Shown piece by piece: positions 38,086 to 46,223 of a stretch of 46,223 bases of DNA. The first letter of the stretch is position 1, and the number at the start of each line of letters is the position of its first letter. Origin of the DNA: Alloyangia mangrovi. Its GTDB lineage: Bacteria > Pseudomonadota > Alphaproteobacteria > Rhodobacterales > Rhodobacteraceae. Location of the stretch: the NCBI RefSeq assembly GCF_002300555.2, contig NZ_NTHN02000044.1, positions 1 through 46,223 of the forward strand, given 5' to 3'. Position numbers and translations under genes: made by a program. The notes beneath the pieces were generated by a model. The model ran no database searches. It saw only the letters and a list, made by a program, of their open reading frames with translations, and was not told the origin of the DNA.

Positions 38086-39033
38086 GTGAAGAAACTGTTG
38101 TTCGCGGTGATCGTGGCCGCACTGGCATGGTCCGGCTTCTGGTTCGTCTCGGTGCATTTCGAGCGCAGGGCCATCGATAGCTGGATGGAGGCGCGCCGGG
38201 CCGAGGGCTGGACCGCCACCTACGAAGACCTCTCGCTAACCGGCTTTCCCAACCGCGTCGACGCGCGTCTGAGCGGGCTGGTGCTGGAAAGCCCCGAGGG
38301 GCTGCGCTGGGAGACGCCTTTTGTCGACATCTACCGGCTCGTCTACAACTTCGGGCATGAGATCGTCGCCTTCCCGCCACAGATGAGCTTGACCACCGAG
38401 CTTGGCGAAACCCAGATCGCTTCTGACGGCATGCGCGCAAGCTTCATCCACGAGGGTGACACCGTCGTGCGCGCCAACTTCGAGAGCAAGACGCTCAACC
38501 TCACCGGCGCCACCACGGCCGCGCTGGCCGGGCTGACCGCCGCGCTCACCCGCGAAGAGGACGAGGAGACCAGCTACCGCATCATGGTTGGCGCCGATGC
38601 GATCGCCAGCTCGGGCGGGCGCGTCGCCGATGCCATCCGCCTCGACGCGGGGTTCGACACCGACCTGCCGCTGCGCGTCGGCAAGCAGGCCGGCCCGCAC
38701 CCGCAGCCTCTGCGCGTCGACCTGCACCTCGCAGAGTACAAGGTCGACGACCTGCAGCTCAAGGTGGCGGGCGATGTCGACGTGGACGACGACGGCCGGC
38801 TCGACGGGCAGGTCACGGTCAAGGCGGTGAACTGGCGCGAGATGATCGACATGGCCCGGCAGAGCGGCCAGCTGCCCGAGGGCATGGCGCAGGCGCTGGA
38901 GGACGGGCTCGGCCTCGTCGCCGGGCTTTCCGGCAACCGCGACACGCTCGACCTGCCGCTGACCCTCGACCGGGGCATCGCCCGGCTCGGGCCAATCCCC
39001 CTTGGCGAGGCGCCCCGGCTGCGGTTCCCCTGA
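38086..39033 (+). CDS. DUF2125 domain protein, periplasmic and membrane-anchored
   Basis: The protein of about 315 residues has an N-terminal hydrophobic segment (LLFAVIVAALAWSGFWFVSV, residues 4-23), acting as anchor or signal, and a long beta-rich body. The sequence WMEARRAEGWTATYEDLSLTGFPNRVDARL marks DUF2125 and resembles AsmA-like repeats. The repeated beta-strand pattern around VDLHLAEYKVDDLQLKVAG supports an extended periplasmic structure. Function is unknown; lipid handling is only an analogy with AsmA-type proteins. The start is one of two adjacent GTG codons (38083 or 38086) after AAAAGGGG at 38072-38079. Confidence 0.85.
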   Translation: MKKLLFAVIVAALAWSGFWFVSVHFERRAIDSWMEARRAEGWTATYEDLSLTGFPNRVDARLSGLVLESPEGLRWETPFVDIYRLVYNFGHEIVAFPPQMSLTTELGETQIASDGMRASFIHEGDTVVRANFESKTLNLTGATTAALAGLTAALTREEDEETSYRIMVGADAIASSGGRVADAIRLDAGFDTDLPLRVGKQAGPHPQPLRVDLHLAEYKVDDLQLKVAGDVDVDDDGRLDGQVTVKAVNWREMIDMARQSGQLPEGMAQALEDGLGLVAGLSGNRDTLDLPLTLDRGIARLGPIPLGEAPRLRFP

Positions 39034-39107
39034 TCGCCCCCCTGGACAGGCACTTTCCCCGCGCCGCCACGCTTGCGCGGCGCGGCAAAGCCGGGAAGAG
39101 TGCAGGC

Positions 39108-40397
39108 ATGACCGACGCACTCGCCACCCGCCCAATGGATGCCCTCGCGCGCCGTATCGACGACAAGCGTGACGATCTGATCGCGCTGACGCAGGATCTC
39201 GTCCGCATCCCGACGCTGAACCCGCCGGGGCAATATTACCGCGACATTTGCGATTACCTCGAACGCCGGCTCGCGGCGCGCGGTTTCGCCTGCACGCTGG
39301 TGCGTGCCGAAGGCGCCCCCGGTGACAGCGACCGCTACCCGCGCTGGAACATCGTCGCCCGACGCGAGGGCCCCCGGCCCGGCGACTGCGTGCATTTCAA
39401 CTCGCATCACGACGTGGTCGAGGTCGGCGCCGGCTGGACCCGCGACCCCTTCGGCGGCGCGCTCGAGGGGGACCGCATCTACGGCCGCGGCACCTGCGAC
39501 ATGAAGGGCGGGCTCGCCGCCTCGATCATCGCCGCCGAGGCCTTCCTCGAAGAGCATCCCGATTTTACCGGCGCGGTCGAGATCAGCGCCACGGCGGACG
39601 AGGAATCCGGCGGCTACGGCGGGGTGGCCCATCTCGCGAAAGACGGCTGGTTCTCGCCCAACCGGGTGCAGCACGTGATCATCCCCGAGCCGCTCGACAA
39701 GCACCGCATCTGCCTCGGTCACCGCGGCGGCTGGTGGGCCGAGATTGAGACCAAGGGCGAGATCGCCCATGGCTCCATGCCCTTCCTCGGCGATTGCGCC
39801 ATCCGCCACATGGGCGCCGTGCTCGACGCCTTCGAGGAAACGCTTTTCCCCGCCATGGCCGCCCGCGTCACCGAGATGCCTGTGGTTCCCGAGGGCGCGC
39901 GCAACTCGACGATGAACATCAACTCGATCCATGGCGGTCAGGACGAACAGCACGAGGGCCTTCCCGCCCATTGCGTGCCCGACAGCTGCCGCATCGTGAT
40001 CGACCGGCGCTTCCTGATGGAAGAGACCGTCGAGGGCGTGCAGGACGAAGTCGTGGGCCTGCTCGAAGATCTGAAATCGCGCCGCCCGAACTTCGACTAC
40101 GAGATCCGCGAGCTGAACCGCGTCATCCCCTCGATGACCGAGAAGAGCGCCCCGGTGGTCACCACCGTGGCCGAGGCGATCCGCGAGGTTCTGGGACAGG
40201 ACGCCACCTATGTCGCCTCGCCCGGCAGCTACGACCAGAAGCACATCGACCGCATCGGCAAGCTGAAGAATTGCATCGCGTACGGGCCGGGCGTGCTGGA
40301 GCTGGCGCATAAGCCCGATGAATGGATCGGCGTGACCGACATGCTCGACAGCGCCCGCGTCATGGCCCGCAGTCTCGAGAGGCTTCTGCTGCGCTGA
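39108..40397 (+). CDS. M20 family ArgE/DapE-type deacylase
   Basis: The 429-residue zinc amidohydrolase has the M20 metal and catalytic motifs in order: FNSHHDVVEVGAGW, the bridging Asp in YGRGTCDMKGGLAAS, the general-base Glu pair in TADEESGGYGG, a dimerisation-domain region IAHGSMPFLGDCAIRH and the late His in LAHKPDEWIGVTDM. It matches proteins labelled acetylornithine deacetylase/succinyl-diaminopimelate desuccinylase family. No arginine or lysine genes are adjacent, so the true acyl-amino-acid substrate is open. The gene has its own short upstream region and is followed by dyad element A before the convergent panC. Confidence 0.9.
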   Translation: MTDALATRPMDALARRIDDKRDDLIALTQDLVRIPTLNPPGQYYRDICDYLERRLAARGFACTLVRAEGAPGDSDRYPRWNIVARREGPRPGDCVHFNSHHDVVEVGAGWTRDPFGGALEGDRIYGRGTCDMKGGLAASIIAAEAFLEEHPDFTGAVEISATADEESGGYGGVAHLAKDGWFSPNRVQHVIIPEPLDKHRICLGHRGGWWAEIETKGEIAHGSMPFLGDCAIRHMGAVLDAFEETLFPAMAARVTEMPVVPEGARNSTMNINSIHGGQDEQHEGLPAHCVPDSCRIVIDRRFLMEETVEGVQDEVVGLLEDLKSRRPNFDYEIRELNRVIPSMTEKSAPVVTTVAEAIREVLGQDATYVASPGSYDQKHIDRIGKLKNCIAYGPGVLELAHKPDEWIGVTDMLDSARVMARSLERLLLR

Positions 40398-40431
40398 CCT
40401 CCCGGCGCCGGGCATCTTCAAACGCCGGACT

Positions 40432-40536
40432 GCCTCCGGCGGGGAGATTGGGCCAGGAAAAAAGCCGAAGGGCGCGCGCCCTTCCGTCTTCTAGGGTCAA
40501 ATATCCCGGGGGTCCGGGGGCAGCGCCCCCGGTCCG
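40432..40536. repeat. Convergent-junction dyad element, copy A
   Basis: The left arm beginning GCCTCCGGCGGGGAGATT (40432-40449) matches, in reverse orientation, the right arm of copy B (GCCTCCGGCGGGGATATT). The centre is a perfect 18-base palindrome at 40467-40484. The right arm TCTTCTAGGGTCAAATATCCC (40488-40508) matches the left arm of copy B in reverse complement. A perfect GC hairpin, CCGGGGGC (40514-40521) with GCCCCCGG (40525-40532), follows. The inner AAGAA arm is degraded here (GGAAAAAA). The element fills the gap between the M20 gene and panC. Confidence 0.7.
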
Positions 40537-40539
40537 GCC

Positions 40540-41384
40540 TCAACCCAGCGCGATATTGTCGATCAGCCGCACCCCGCCGAGCCAGGCGGCGGCGAGCAGG
40601 CGAGCGGGCCGGGTGGGGTGTTCCAGTGGCGCGAGCCGTCCGCGCTACGCAGCTCGATGTATTCGAGCTCGGAGAAGCCCGCCTCGCGCAGCGCCGCCTC
40701 GGCCTGGAAGCGCACCGGCCCGAGGCTCTCGCCCTCGGCCAGCCGCTCGGCCACCTGCCGCAGCACCCGGTTCAGCGCCGGAGCGGCGGCGCGGGTCCCG
40801 GGCGGCAGCAGCACGTTGCGGGACGACAGCGCCAGCCCGTCGGCCTCGCGCACGGTGGGGCAGCCAATGACCTCGGTCAGCAGGTCGAGATCGCGCGCCA
40901 TGCGGGTGACCACCTGCAGCTGCTGGTAGTCCTTCTCGCCGAAATAGGCGCGGTCGGCGAGGGTCTGCAGGAAGAGCTTGGCGCAGACCGTGGTGACCCC
41001 GTCGAAGTGCCCGGGACGGTGCGAGCCGCAGAGACCGTCGGTCAGCCCCGAGACGAGCACCGAGGTGGCGAAGCCCTCGGGGTAGATCTCCTCCGCCCCC
41101 GGCACGTAGATCGCGTCGACCGCGTAAGGCGCGAGCTTTTCCGCATCGGCCACTTCCGTGCGGGGGTAATTCTCGAGGTCGGAGGCAGTGTTGAACTGCT
41201 TGGGGTTGACGAAGATCGTCACGATCACCCTGTCGCACCCCGCCTTCGCGGCCTCCACGAGGCTCAGGTGACCGGCGTGCAGCGCGCCCATGGTTGGCAC
41301 CACGCCGACGCTCTCGCCGGCGGCTTTCCAGCCCTGCACGGCGTCGCGCAGCGCCGCCTTGGTTCTCAGGATGGGAGCGGTCAT
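40540..41384 (-). pseudogene. panC: PanC, pantoate-beta-alanine ligase, frameshifted near the C-terminus
   Basis: PanC condenses pantoate and beta-alanine with ATP to give pantothenate. The protein starts [20 protein letters not shown] and has the HIGH-type motif [18 protein letters not shown], the KPQQF-like [44 protein letters not shown] and the KMSKS-like [10 protein letters not shown]. After SADG the frame shifts: near 40637-40639 one base is missing (GG where GGG would read on as [18 protein letters not shown]), and the restored frame ends at 40540, giving 281 residues. As encoded, the last 30 or so residues are wrong. panB overlaps by four bases. An error in the sequence is likely, since panB and the rest of panC are intact. 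Confidence 0.88.
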
Positions 41385-42214
41385 CTGGTCTTCTCCGGTG
41401 CTTCTTCGGCAAAGACATGCTCGGGGCCGGGGAATTCCCGGGCGCGCACCTCCGCCGCATATTCCTCGATCGCCGCCTCGGCCTGGTGACCGAGTGCCGC
41501 GTAGCGTTTCACGAATTTCGGTTTGAAGGCGGTGAAGGCCCCCAGCATGTCGTCGACCACGAGGATCTGCCCGTCGCAGTTCGCCGAGGCACCGATGCCG
41601 ATGGTGGGGATCGGCAGCTCTGCGGTGAGCCGGTCGGCAAGCGCCGCCGGGACCTTCTCGAGAACCACGGCAAAGGCCCCGGCTTCTGCCACGGCACGGG
41701 CGTCGGCGATCAGCGCCTCGGCCGCGGCACCGCGGCCCTGCACCTTGTAGCCGCCGAGCGTGTTGATCGATTGCGGGGTGAGACCGACATGACCCATCAC
41801 CGGGATGCCGCGCTGCACCAAGAATCCGATTGTCTGCGCCATATGCGTGCCGCCCTCTAGCTTGACCGCACCGGCGCCGGTCTCGGCCATGATCCGCGCG
41901 GCATTGTGGAAGGCCTGCTGCGGGCCCTCCTCGTAGCTGCCGAAGGGCATGTCGACGACCATCATCGCCCTGTCGAGCCCGCGCTTCACCGCCTGGCCGT
42001 GCAGGATCATCATCTCCAGCGTGACGCCCAGCGTCGAGGGCAGCCCGTGCAGCACCATGCCGACGGAATCCCCGACCAGCACGAAATCGCAATGGGCGTC
42101 CATGGCCTGCGCCATCGGGGTCGTATAAGCAGTGAGGCTGACCAGCGGCACGCCGCCCTTGCGGGCGCGGATGTCCTCGGGCAGCGGGGCTCTCTTGCGG
42201 ACCGTGGCGCTCAT
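41381..42214 (-). CDS. panB: 3-methyl-2-oxobutanoate hydroxymethyltransferase
   Basis: PanB transfers a hydroxymethyl group from methylene-tetrahydrofolate to ketoisovalerate, the first dedicated step to pantothenate. The 277-residue TIM-barrel enzyme has the metal site [66 protein letters not shown] and the catalytic Glu region AVVLEKVP. Its stop overlaps the panC start (ATGA), so the two form a panBC operon. The 169-base gap to the divergent peptide-binding protein gene should hold the promoter. Confidence 0.97.
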   Translation of the reverse strand: MSATVRKRAPLPEDIRARKGGVPLVSLTAYTTPMAQAMDAHCDFVLVGDSVGMVLHGLPSTLGVTLEMMILHGQAVKRGLDRAMMVVDMPFGSYEEGPQQAFHNAARIMAETGAGAVKLEGGTHMAQTIGFLVQRGIPVMGHVGLTPQSINTLGGYKVQGRGAAAEALIADARAVAEAGAFAVVLEKVPAALADRLTAELPIPTIGIGASANCDGQILVVDDMLGAFTAFKPKFVKRYAALGHQAEAAIEEYAAEVRAREFPGPEHVFAEEAPEKTR

Positions 42215-42383
42215 GGACGTCTCCTCTCGTCTGGGGCTCCTCGCGCGGGATGGGGCCGTTTAGCAGGCCGGACGGATCCGATCCAGACCGCAAACCGTGT
42301 CGCCGCTTGCACAAACGGGGCAATTGCGCGCAGTCTTGCCGGAGTTTCGCCCGCCCGGCCCCGACACAGGAGTTGCCTTGCCG

Positions 42384-43865
42384 ATGACCCGACCGATCAC
42401 CCGTTTCAGCCTCTCCCTCGCCGCGCTGCTGCTCGGCTCTGCCGCCTTTGCGCAGCAGGACGATCTGATCATCGCGCTGCAGCTCGAGCCGCCGCATCTC
42501 GACCCGACCGCCGCCGCCGCCGGGGCGATCGACTCGGTGCTCTACAGCAATGTCTTCGAGGGGCTGACCAAATTCGCCGAGGACGGCTCGATCCACCCGG
42601 GCCTCGCCGAAAGCTGGGACATCTCCGAGGACGGCACCAGCTACACCTTCCACCTGCACGAGGGTGTCAGCTTCCACGACGGCACCGCGATGGACGCCGA
42701 GGACGTGAAGTTCAGCCTCGACCGCGCCCGGGCCGAGGACAGCCAGAACGCCCAGAAGGCGCTCTTTGCCGGGATCGACGAGGTCACGGTGATCGACCCG
42801 CAGACCGTGCAGGTCACCCTCAAGGCGCCCGACGGTGCGTTCTTGTTCAACATGGCCTGGGGCGACGCGGTGATCGTCGCGCCCGAGAGCATCGAGGCGA
42901 TCAAGTCAAACCCCGTCGGCACCGGTCCCTTCACCTTCACCAGCTGGACGCAGGGCGACAGCATCAGCCTCACCCGTAACGAGAGCTACTGGGGCGAGAC
43001 GCCGGCGCTGAGCCGGGCCACCTTCCGCTTCATCTCCGACCCGACCGCCGCCTTCGCCGCGATGATGGCGCAGGACATCGACGCCTATGCCGGCTTCCCG
43101 GCGCCAGAGAACCTGCCGCAGTTCGAGGCCGACCCGCGCTTCCAGGTGCTCGTCGGCTCGACGGAGGGGGAGACGATCCTGGCGATGAACAATGGGCTCG
43201 AGCCCTTCGATGATCCGCTGGTGCGCGAGGCGGTGGCCCATGCCATCGATCGGCAGGCGATCATCGACGGCGCCATGTTCGGCCTCGGCACGCCGATCGG
43301 CACGCATTTCGCCCCGCACAATCCCGATTACGTCGACCTGACCGCCCTGTCCAACTACGACCCCGAGACCTCGAAGACCCTGCTCGCCGACGCGGGCTAT
43401 CCCGACGGTTTCACCACCACGCTGAAGCTGCCGCCGCCCTCCTATGCCCGCCGCGGCGGCGAGATCATCGCGGCGCAGCTCCGCGCGGTCGGCATCCAGA
43501 CCGAGATCACCAACCTCGAATGGGCGCAATGGCTCGAAGAGGTCTTCCGCGGCAAGGACTTCGGCCTGACGATCGTCAGCCACACCGAACCGATGGACAT
43601 CAACATCTACGCGCGGCCCGACTACTACTTCCAGTACGACAATCCGGACTTCCAGGACCTGATGGCGAAGCTGACCGCGACCACCGATCCGGCAGCCCGC
43701 TCGGAAATGCTGAAGCAGGCGCAGCGGATCATCGCCGAGGACCATGTCAACGCCTACCTCTTCCAGCTCGGCTTCCCGACGGTGGCGGATGCCAAACTGC
43801 ACGGGCTGTGGAAGAACCAGCCGACGCAGGCGACCGATCTGACCGGGGTCTACTGGGACGAGTGA
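42384..43865 (+). CDS. ABC transporter substrate-binding protein, peptide/opine family 5
   Basis: The 493-residue protein has a Sec signal peptide ([20 protein letters not shown], cleavage after AFA) and the SBP_bac_5 fold: [11 protein letters not shown] at the start, [22 protein letters not shown] with [29 protein letters not shown] and [18 protein letters not shown]. It should bind peptides, opines or glycosides for a Dpp/Opp-type importer, but no permease or ATPase genes are in the window, so it is an orphan or its partners lie elsewhere. AGGAG at 42368-42372 lies 11 bases before ATG 42384; a TTG at 42378 is an alternative start. Confidence 0.9.
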   Translation: MTRPITRFSLSLAALLLGSAAFAQQDDLIIALQLEPPHLDPTAAAAGAIDSVLYSNVFEGLTKFAEDGSIHPGLAESWDISEDGTSYTFHLHEGVSFHDGTAMDAEDVKFSLDRARAEDSQNAQKALFAGIDEVTVIDPQTVQVTLKAPDGAFLFNMAWGDAVIVAPESIEAIKSNPVGTGPFTFTSWTQGDSISLTRNESYWGETPALSRATFRFISDPTAAFAAMMAQDIDAYAGFPAPENLPQFEADPRFQVLVGSTEGETILAMNNGLEPFDDPLVREAVAHAIDRQAIIDGAMFGLGTPIGTHFAPHNPDYVDLTALSNYDPETSKTLLADAGYPDGFTTTLKLPPPSYARRGGEIIAAQLRAVGIQTEITNLEWAQWLEEVFRGKDFGLTIVSHTEPMDINIYARPDYYFQYDNPDFQDLMAKLTATTDPAARSEMLKQAQRIIAEDHVNAYLFQLGFPTVADAKLHGLWKNQPTQATDLTGVYWDE

Positions 43866-43875
43866 TCCGAAGGAC

Positions 43876-43993
43876 GAGGCGGGGGCTCTGCCCCCGCACC
43901 CCCGGGATATTTGAGCCTAGAAGAAAGGACGGCGCGGCGCCCCTGTCCCTTTTTCAGCTGTTTCTTCTAGGCAAAAATATCCCCGCCGGAGGC
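43876..43993. repeat. Convergent-junction dyad element, copy B
   Basis: The arm 43904-43926 (GGGATATTTGAGCCTAGAAG then AAA) pairs at 21 of 23 positions with 43961-43983 (TTTCTTCTAGGCAAAAATAT then CCC). A perfect GC hairpin, GCGGGGGC (43879-43886) with GCCCCCGC (43890-43897), lies immediately outside the left arm. The orientation is opposite to copy A. The element fills the space between the peptide-binding protein gene and the convergent smc. A further hairpin, GCGCCGC/GCGGCGC at 44003-44020, sits next to the smc stop. Confidence 0.75.
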
Positions 43994-44024
43994 ATCCTTC
44001 GTGCGCCGCACGCGCGGCGCCGCG

Positions 44025-46223
44025 TCAGGCGACCAGCCGTTCGGCCTTTTTCAGGTTCACCGAAACGAGCTGGCTGACGCCCTGCTCCTGCATGGTCACG
44101 CCGAAGAGCCGGTCCATCCGGCTCATCGTCACCGCGTGGTGGGTGATGATCAGGAAGCGGGTCTCGGTACGGCGGCACATCTCATCGAGCAGGTCGCAGA
44201 AGCGCGTGACGTTGGCGTCGTCGAGCGGCGCATCGACTTCGTCGAGCACGCAGATCGGTGCCGGGTTGGCGAGGAACACCGCGAAGATCAGCGCCAGCGC
44301 GGTCAGCGTCTGCTCGCCGCCCGAGAGCAGCGAGAGCGTCGAGAGCTTCTTGCCCGGCGGCTGGCACATGATCTCGAGCCCGGCCTCGAGCGGGTCGTCG
44401 CTCTCGACCATGACGAGATTTGCCTCGCCGCCGTTGAAGAGATGGGTGAAGAGCAGGCGGAAGTTGGCGTTGACCTGCTCGAAGGCGGTCAACAGCCTCT
44501 CGCGCCCCTCGCGGTTCAGCGACGAGATGCCCGAGCGCAGCGTGCGCACGGCTTCCTCGAGGTCGGTCTTTTCCTGCGCCAGCGTGTCATGCTCGGTCCG
44601 CACTTCGCGGGCATCTTCCTCGGCGCGCAGGTTGACCGCGCCGAGCGCGTCGCGCTGTCGCTTGAGGCGGTTCACGTCGGCCTCGATCGCCTCGGAGGCC
44701 GGCATGTCCGAGGGCGCCACGTCGAGCCGCGTCAGCAGCTTCTCGGGGGTCGTCTCCTGCTCGTCTTCGATACGCTCGGCGGCGGCGGCGACGGTCTCGC
44801 GTGCGGCCTCGACCCGGGCCTCGGCGCCGGCGCGGGCCTCGCGCGCCTCGGAGGCGGCGCGTTCCGCATCACGCTCGGCGGCGATGGCCGCTCGCATGGC
44901 GCTCTCGGCGGCGGACAGCATGTCGACGGCGAGCCTGCGGCGCTCCTCGGCCTCCTCGATCGAGCGGACGAGATCGTCGCGCTTGCCGGCAAGCTCGTCC
45001 GGCACCGCGCGGGCCTCGGCCAGCTCGCGTTCATGCGTGGCCTTGCGGTCAGATAGCTCGGCGCTGCGCTTCTCGGCCGTCTCCAGCCGGTGCCGCCAGC
45101 CCGAGAGCTCCTTGGTCACGTTCTGCTGCCGGCCCTTGCGCGCCTCGCCCTCGCGGCGCAGCTCGTCATGCGCCGAGCGGCGGGTCATCATGGTCATGCG
45201 CGCCGCCTCGACGGTCATCCGCACGTCCTCGGCCAGCGCGCGGGCGCTTTCAAGATCGCCGAGTTCCGACAGGGCGCGCTCGGCCTCCAGCACCTGCTTG
45301 CGCGCCGCCTCGGCCTCGCCTGCGTGGCGGCTGACCGCCAGCCCGAGGCTTTCCAGCCGGCTCTCGGCCATGCTGCGCTCGCTTTCGGCGCGGTTGAAGG
45401 CGCGCATGGCCTCGTTGACCTCGCGGTCGGCCTCGCGCCGGGTCTCGCGCGCCACCTTGTCGGCACGGGTGAGATCGGCGAGCCGGGCCACCAGCGCATC
45501 ATGCGCCCCACGCATGGCCACGACCTGCGCCTCGGCCCGCTCCATCTCGGTCTTCAGAACCTCGTGCCGGTTGAGCTGTTCGAGCCGCAGCGCGGCGGCC
45601 GACGGCGCATCCTCCGCCCCGGCGCGGAAGCCGTCCCAGCGCCAGAGATCGCCCTCGCGGCTGACGAGGCGTTGGCCGGGCTTCAGCAGCGGCTGCAGGC
45701 GTGTGCCCTCGGCGCGGTCGACAAGGCCGATCTGGCCCATCCGCCGCATCAGCACACCCGGCACGGTGACATGTTGCGACAGCGCGCTCACCCCCTCGGG
45801 CAGCATCTGCTGGTTTTCATAGCGTGGCAGTTCCACCCAGCCGGACGCCGCGCCCGCGCCGACCTCGGGCGCGCGCAGGTCGTCGGCGAGCGCGGCGCCG
45901 AGCGCCTTCTCGAAGCCCTGCGCCACCTGCAGCCGGTCAAGCACCTGTCCGCCCTCGGCGGTGTCGCGGTCGAGCAATCGGGTCAGCGCGCCGACCTCGG
46001 CGCGCAAGGCGCTCAGCTCGCCTTCGGCCTCGGCAGCGCTCGGCACGGGCCTCGGCCTCGCGCGACTGGCAGTCGGTGCGTGCCTCGTCGGCCTGCGCCA
46101 GCAGTTCCTCCGCGCGGGCGGCCATGCCCTGCGCGCCCTCGGAGCGCTCCTGCGCATCCTCCATGGCGCCGGTCGCTCGGCCAGCGTGCCGCGCGCCTCG
46201 GCCACGGCGTCGCGCGCTTGCCG
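44025..46223 (-). CDS. smc: Chromosome segregation protein SMC, C-terminal part (truncated by the window edge)
   Basis: SMC forms the condensin ring that compacts and segregates the chromosome. The window holds the hinge region, the returning coiled coil and the C-terminal ATPase lobe: ABC signature TLSLLSGGEQTLTALALIFA and Walker B ICVLDEVDAPLDDANVTRF, with the D-loop. The N-terminal lobe lies beyond the right edge. Near the edge the frame is shifted between about 46170 and 46040: there the neighbouring frame reads MEDAQERSEGAQGMAARAEE, good coiled coil, while the main frame gives Arg/Pro-rich sequence. Two compensating indels would explain this and may be sequence errors. Confidence 0.93.
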   Translation of the reverse strand, partial: RQARDAVAEARGTLAERPAPWRMRRSAPRARRAWPPARRNCWRRPTRHAPTASRARPRPVPSAAEAEGELSALRAEVGALTRLLDRDTAEGGQVLDRLQVAQGFEKALGAALADDLRAPEVGAGAASGWVELPRYENQQMLPEGVSALSQHVTVPGVLMRRMGQIGLVDRAEGTRLQPLLKPGQRLVSREGDLWRWDGFRAGAEDAPSAAALRLEQLNRHEVLKTEMERAEAQVVAMRGAHDALVARLADLTRADKVARETRREADREVNEAMRAFNRAESERSMAESRLESLGLAVSRHAGEAEAARKQVLEAERALSELGDLESARALAEDVRMTVEAARMTMMTRRSAHDELRREGEARKGRQQNVTKELSGWRHRLETAEKRSAELSDRKATHERELAEARAVPDELAGKRDDLVRSIEEAEERRRLAVDMLSAAESAMRAAIAAERDAERAASEAREARAGAEARVEAARETVAAAAERIEDEQETTPEKLLTRLDVAPSDMPASEAIEADVNRLKRQRDALGAVNLRAEEDAREVRTEHDTLAQEKTDLEEAVRTLRSGISSLNREGRERLLTAFEQVNANFRLLFTHLFNGGEANLVMVESDDPLEAGLEIMCQPPGKKLSTLSLLSGGEQTLTALALIFAVFLANPAPICVLDEVDAPLDDANVTRFCDLLDEMCRRTETRFLIITHHAVTMSRMDRLFGVTMQEQGVSQLVSVNLKKAERLVA

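Noticed and set aside
42384-43865. Complete Dpp/Opp importer operon
   Set aside because: Only the binding protein is present; the flanks are panBC and smc.

Overview
This window reads as an ordinary, gene-dense piece of chromosome from a marine alphaproteobacterium of the Rhodobacteraceae (Roseobacter/Salipiger-like). The clues are high GC with strong third-position bias, an atpHAGDC operon without F0 genes, a DUF1127 protein, a DUF2125 protein, a COG3146 protein beside pterin dehydratase, a methyltransferase divergent from gloB, and a non-catalytic dihydroorotase in a pyrB cluster. The family level is inferred from gene content and protein style; the genus is not resolved. I see no prophage, insertion sequence, CRISPR array, tRNA or rRNA.

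Layout. 1-382 holds no convincing gene but has a perfect DnaA box, five GANTC sites in 85 bp and an AT-rich stretch, so it may be a replication origin or DnaA/CcrM-controlled region. 383-3490 (minus): methionine sulfoxide reductase MsrPQ and a membrane-anchored FMN glutamate-synthase-like enzyme. 3792-7066: a secreted fasciclin protein facing clpB, which has a heat-shock promoter. 7322-9036: a small unknown protein and MlaC/MlaA lipid-asymmetry proteins. 9203-12240: a type I secretion ABC/HlyD pair. 12346-15140: RidA, GDPD, COG3146 acyltransferase and pterin dehydratase. 15305-17644: peroxiredoxin divergent from a ferredoxin-reductase-type flavoprotein (frameshifted) and rsmD. 17777-21240: pyrB, a membrane protein, pseudo-dihydroorotase and plsY. 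21288-24650: 2-hydroxychromene-2-carboxylate isomerase, prs, an acetyltransferase, DUF1127, an H-type lectin (frameshifted) and a VOC protein. 24793-29727 (minus): F1 ATP synthase operon. 30103-34172: methyltransferase (frameshifted), gloB, clpA (frameshifted). 34304-37432 (minus): a MotA/MotB-like stator pair with a very long coiled coil. 37478-43865: ChaC, DUF2125, an M20 deacylase, panC (frameshifted)/panB and an orphan peptide-binding protein. 44025 to the right edge: the C-terminal part of smc.

Three observations go beyond routine annotation. (1) Three of the eight convergent gene junctions carry the same two-part element: an imperfect dyad with outer TATTT/AAATA and inner AAGAA/TTCTT arms (the arms partly eroded in one copy), next to a GC-rich hairpin. 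This looks like a dispersed intergenic repeat family that may end transcription in both directions. (2) Eight apparent indels break six genes. Five are single-base gains in homopolymers that are now 7 or 8 long; panC lacks one base and smc has two compensating shifts. Because conserved and essential genes are hit, sequencing error is the leading explanation, and the affected genes are probably intact in the organism. (3) The dihydroorotase beside pyrB has lost its metal ligands and catalytic Asp and is predicted to be a structural partner of PyrB.

I did not find a clearly new multi-gene system. The best candidates for something under-described are the convergent-junction dyad family and the stator-like pair at 34304-37432.
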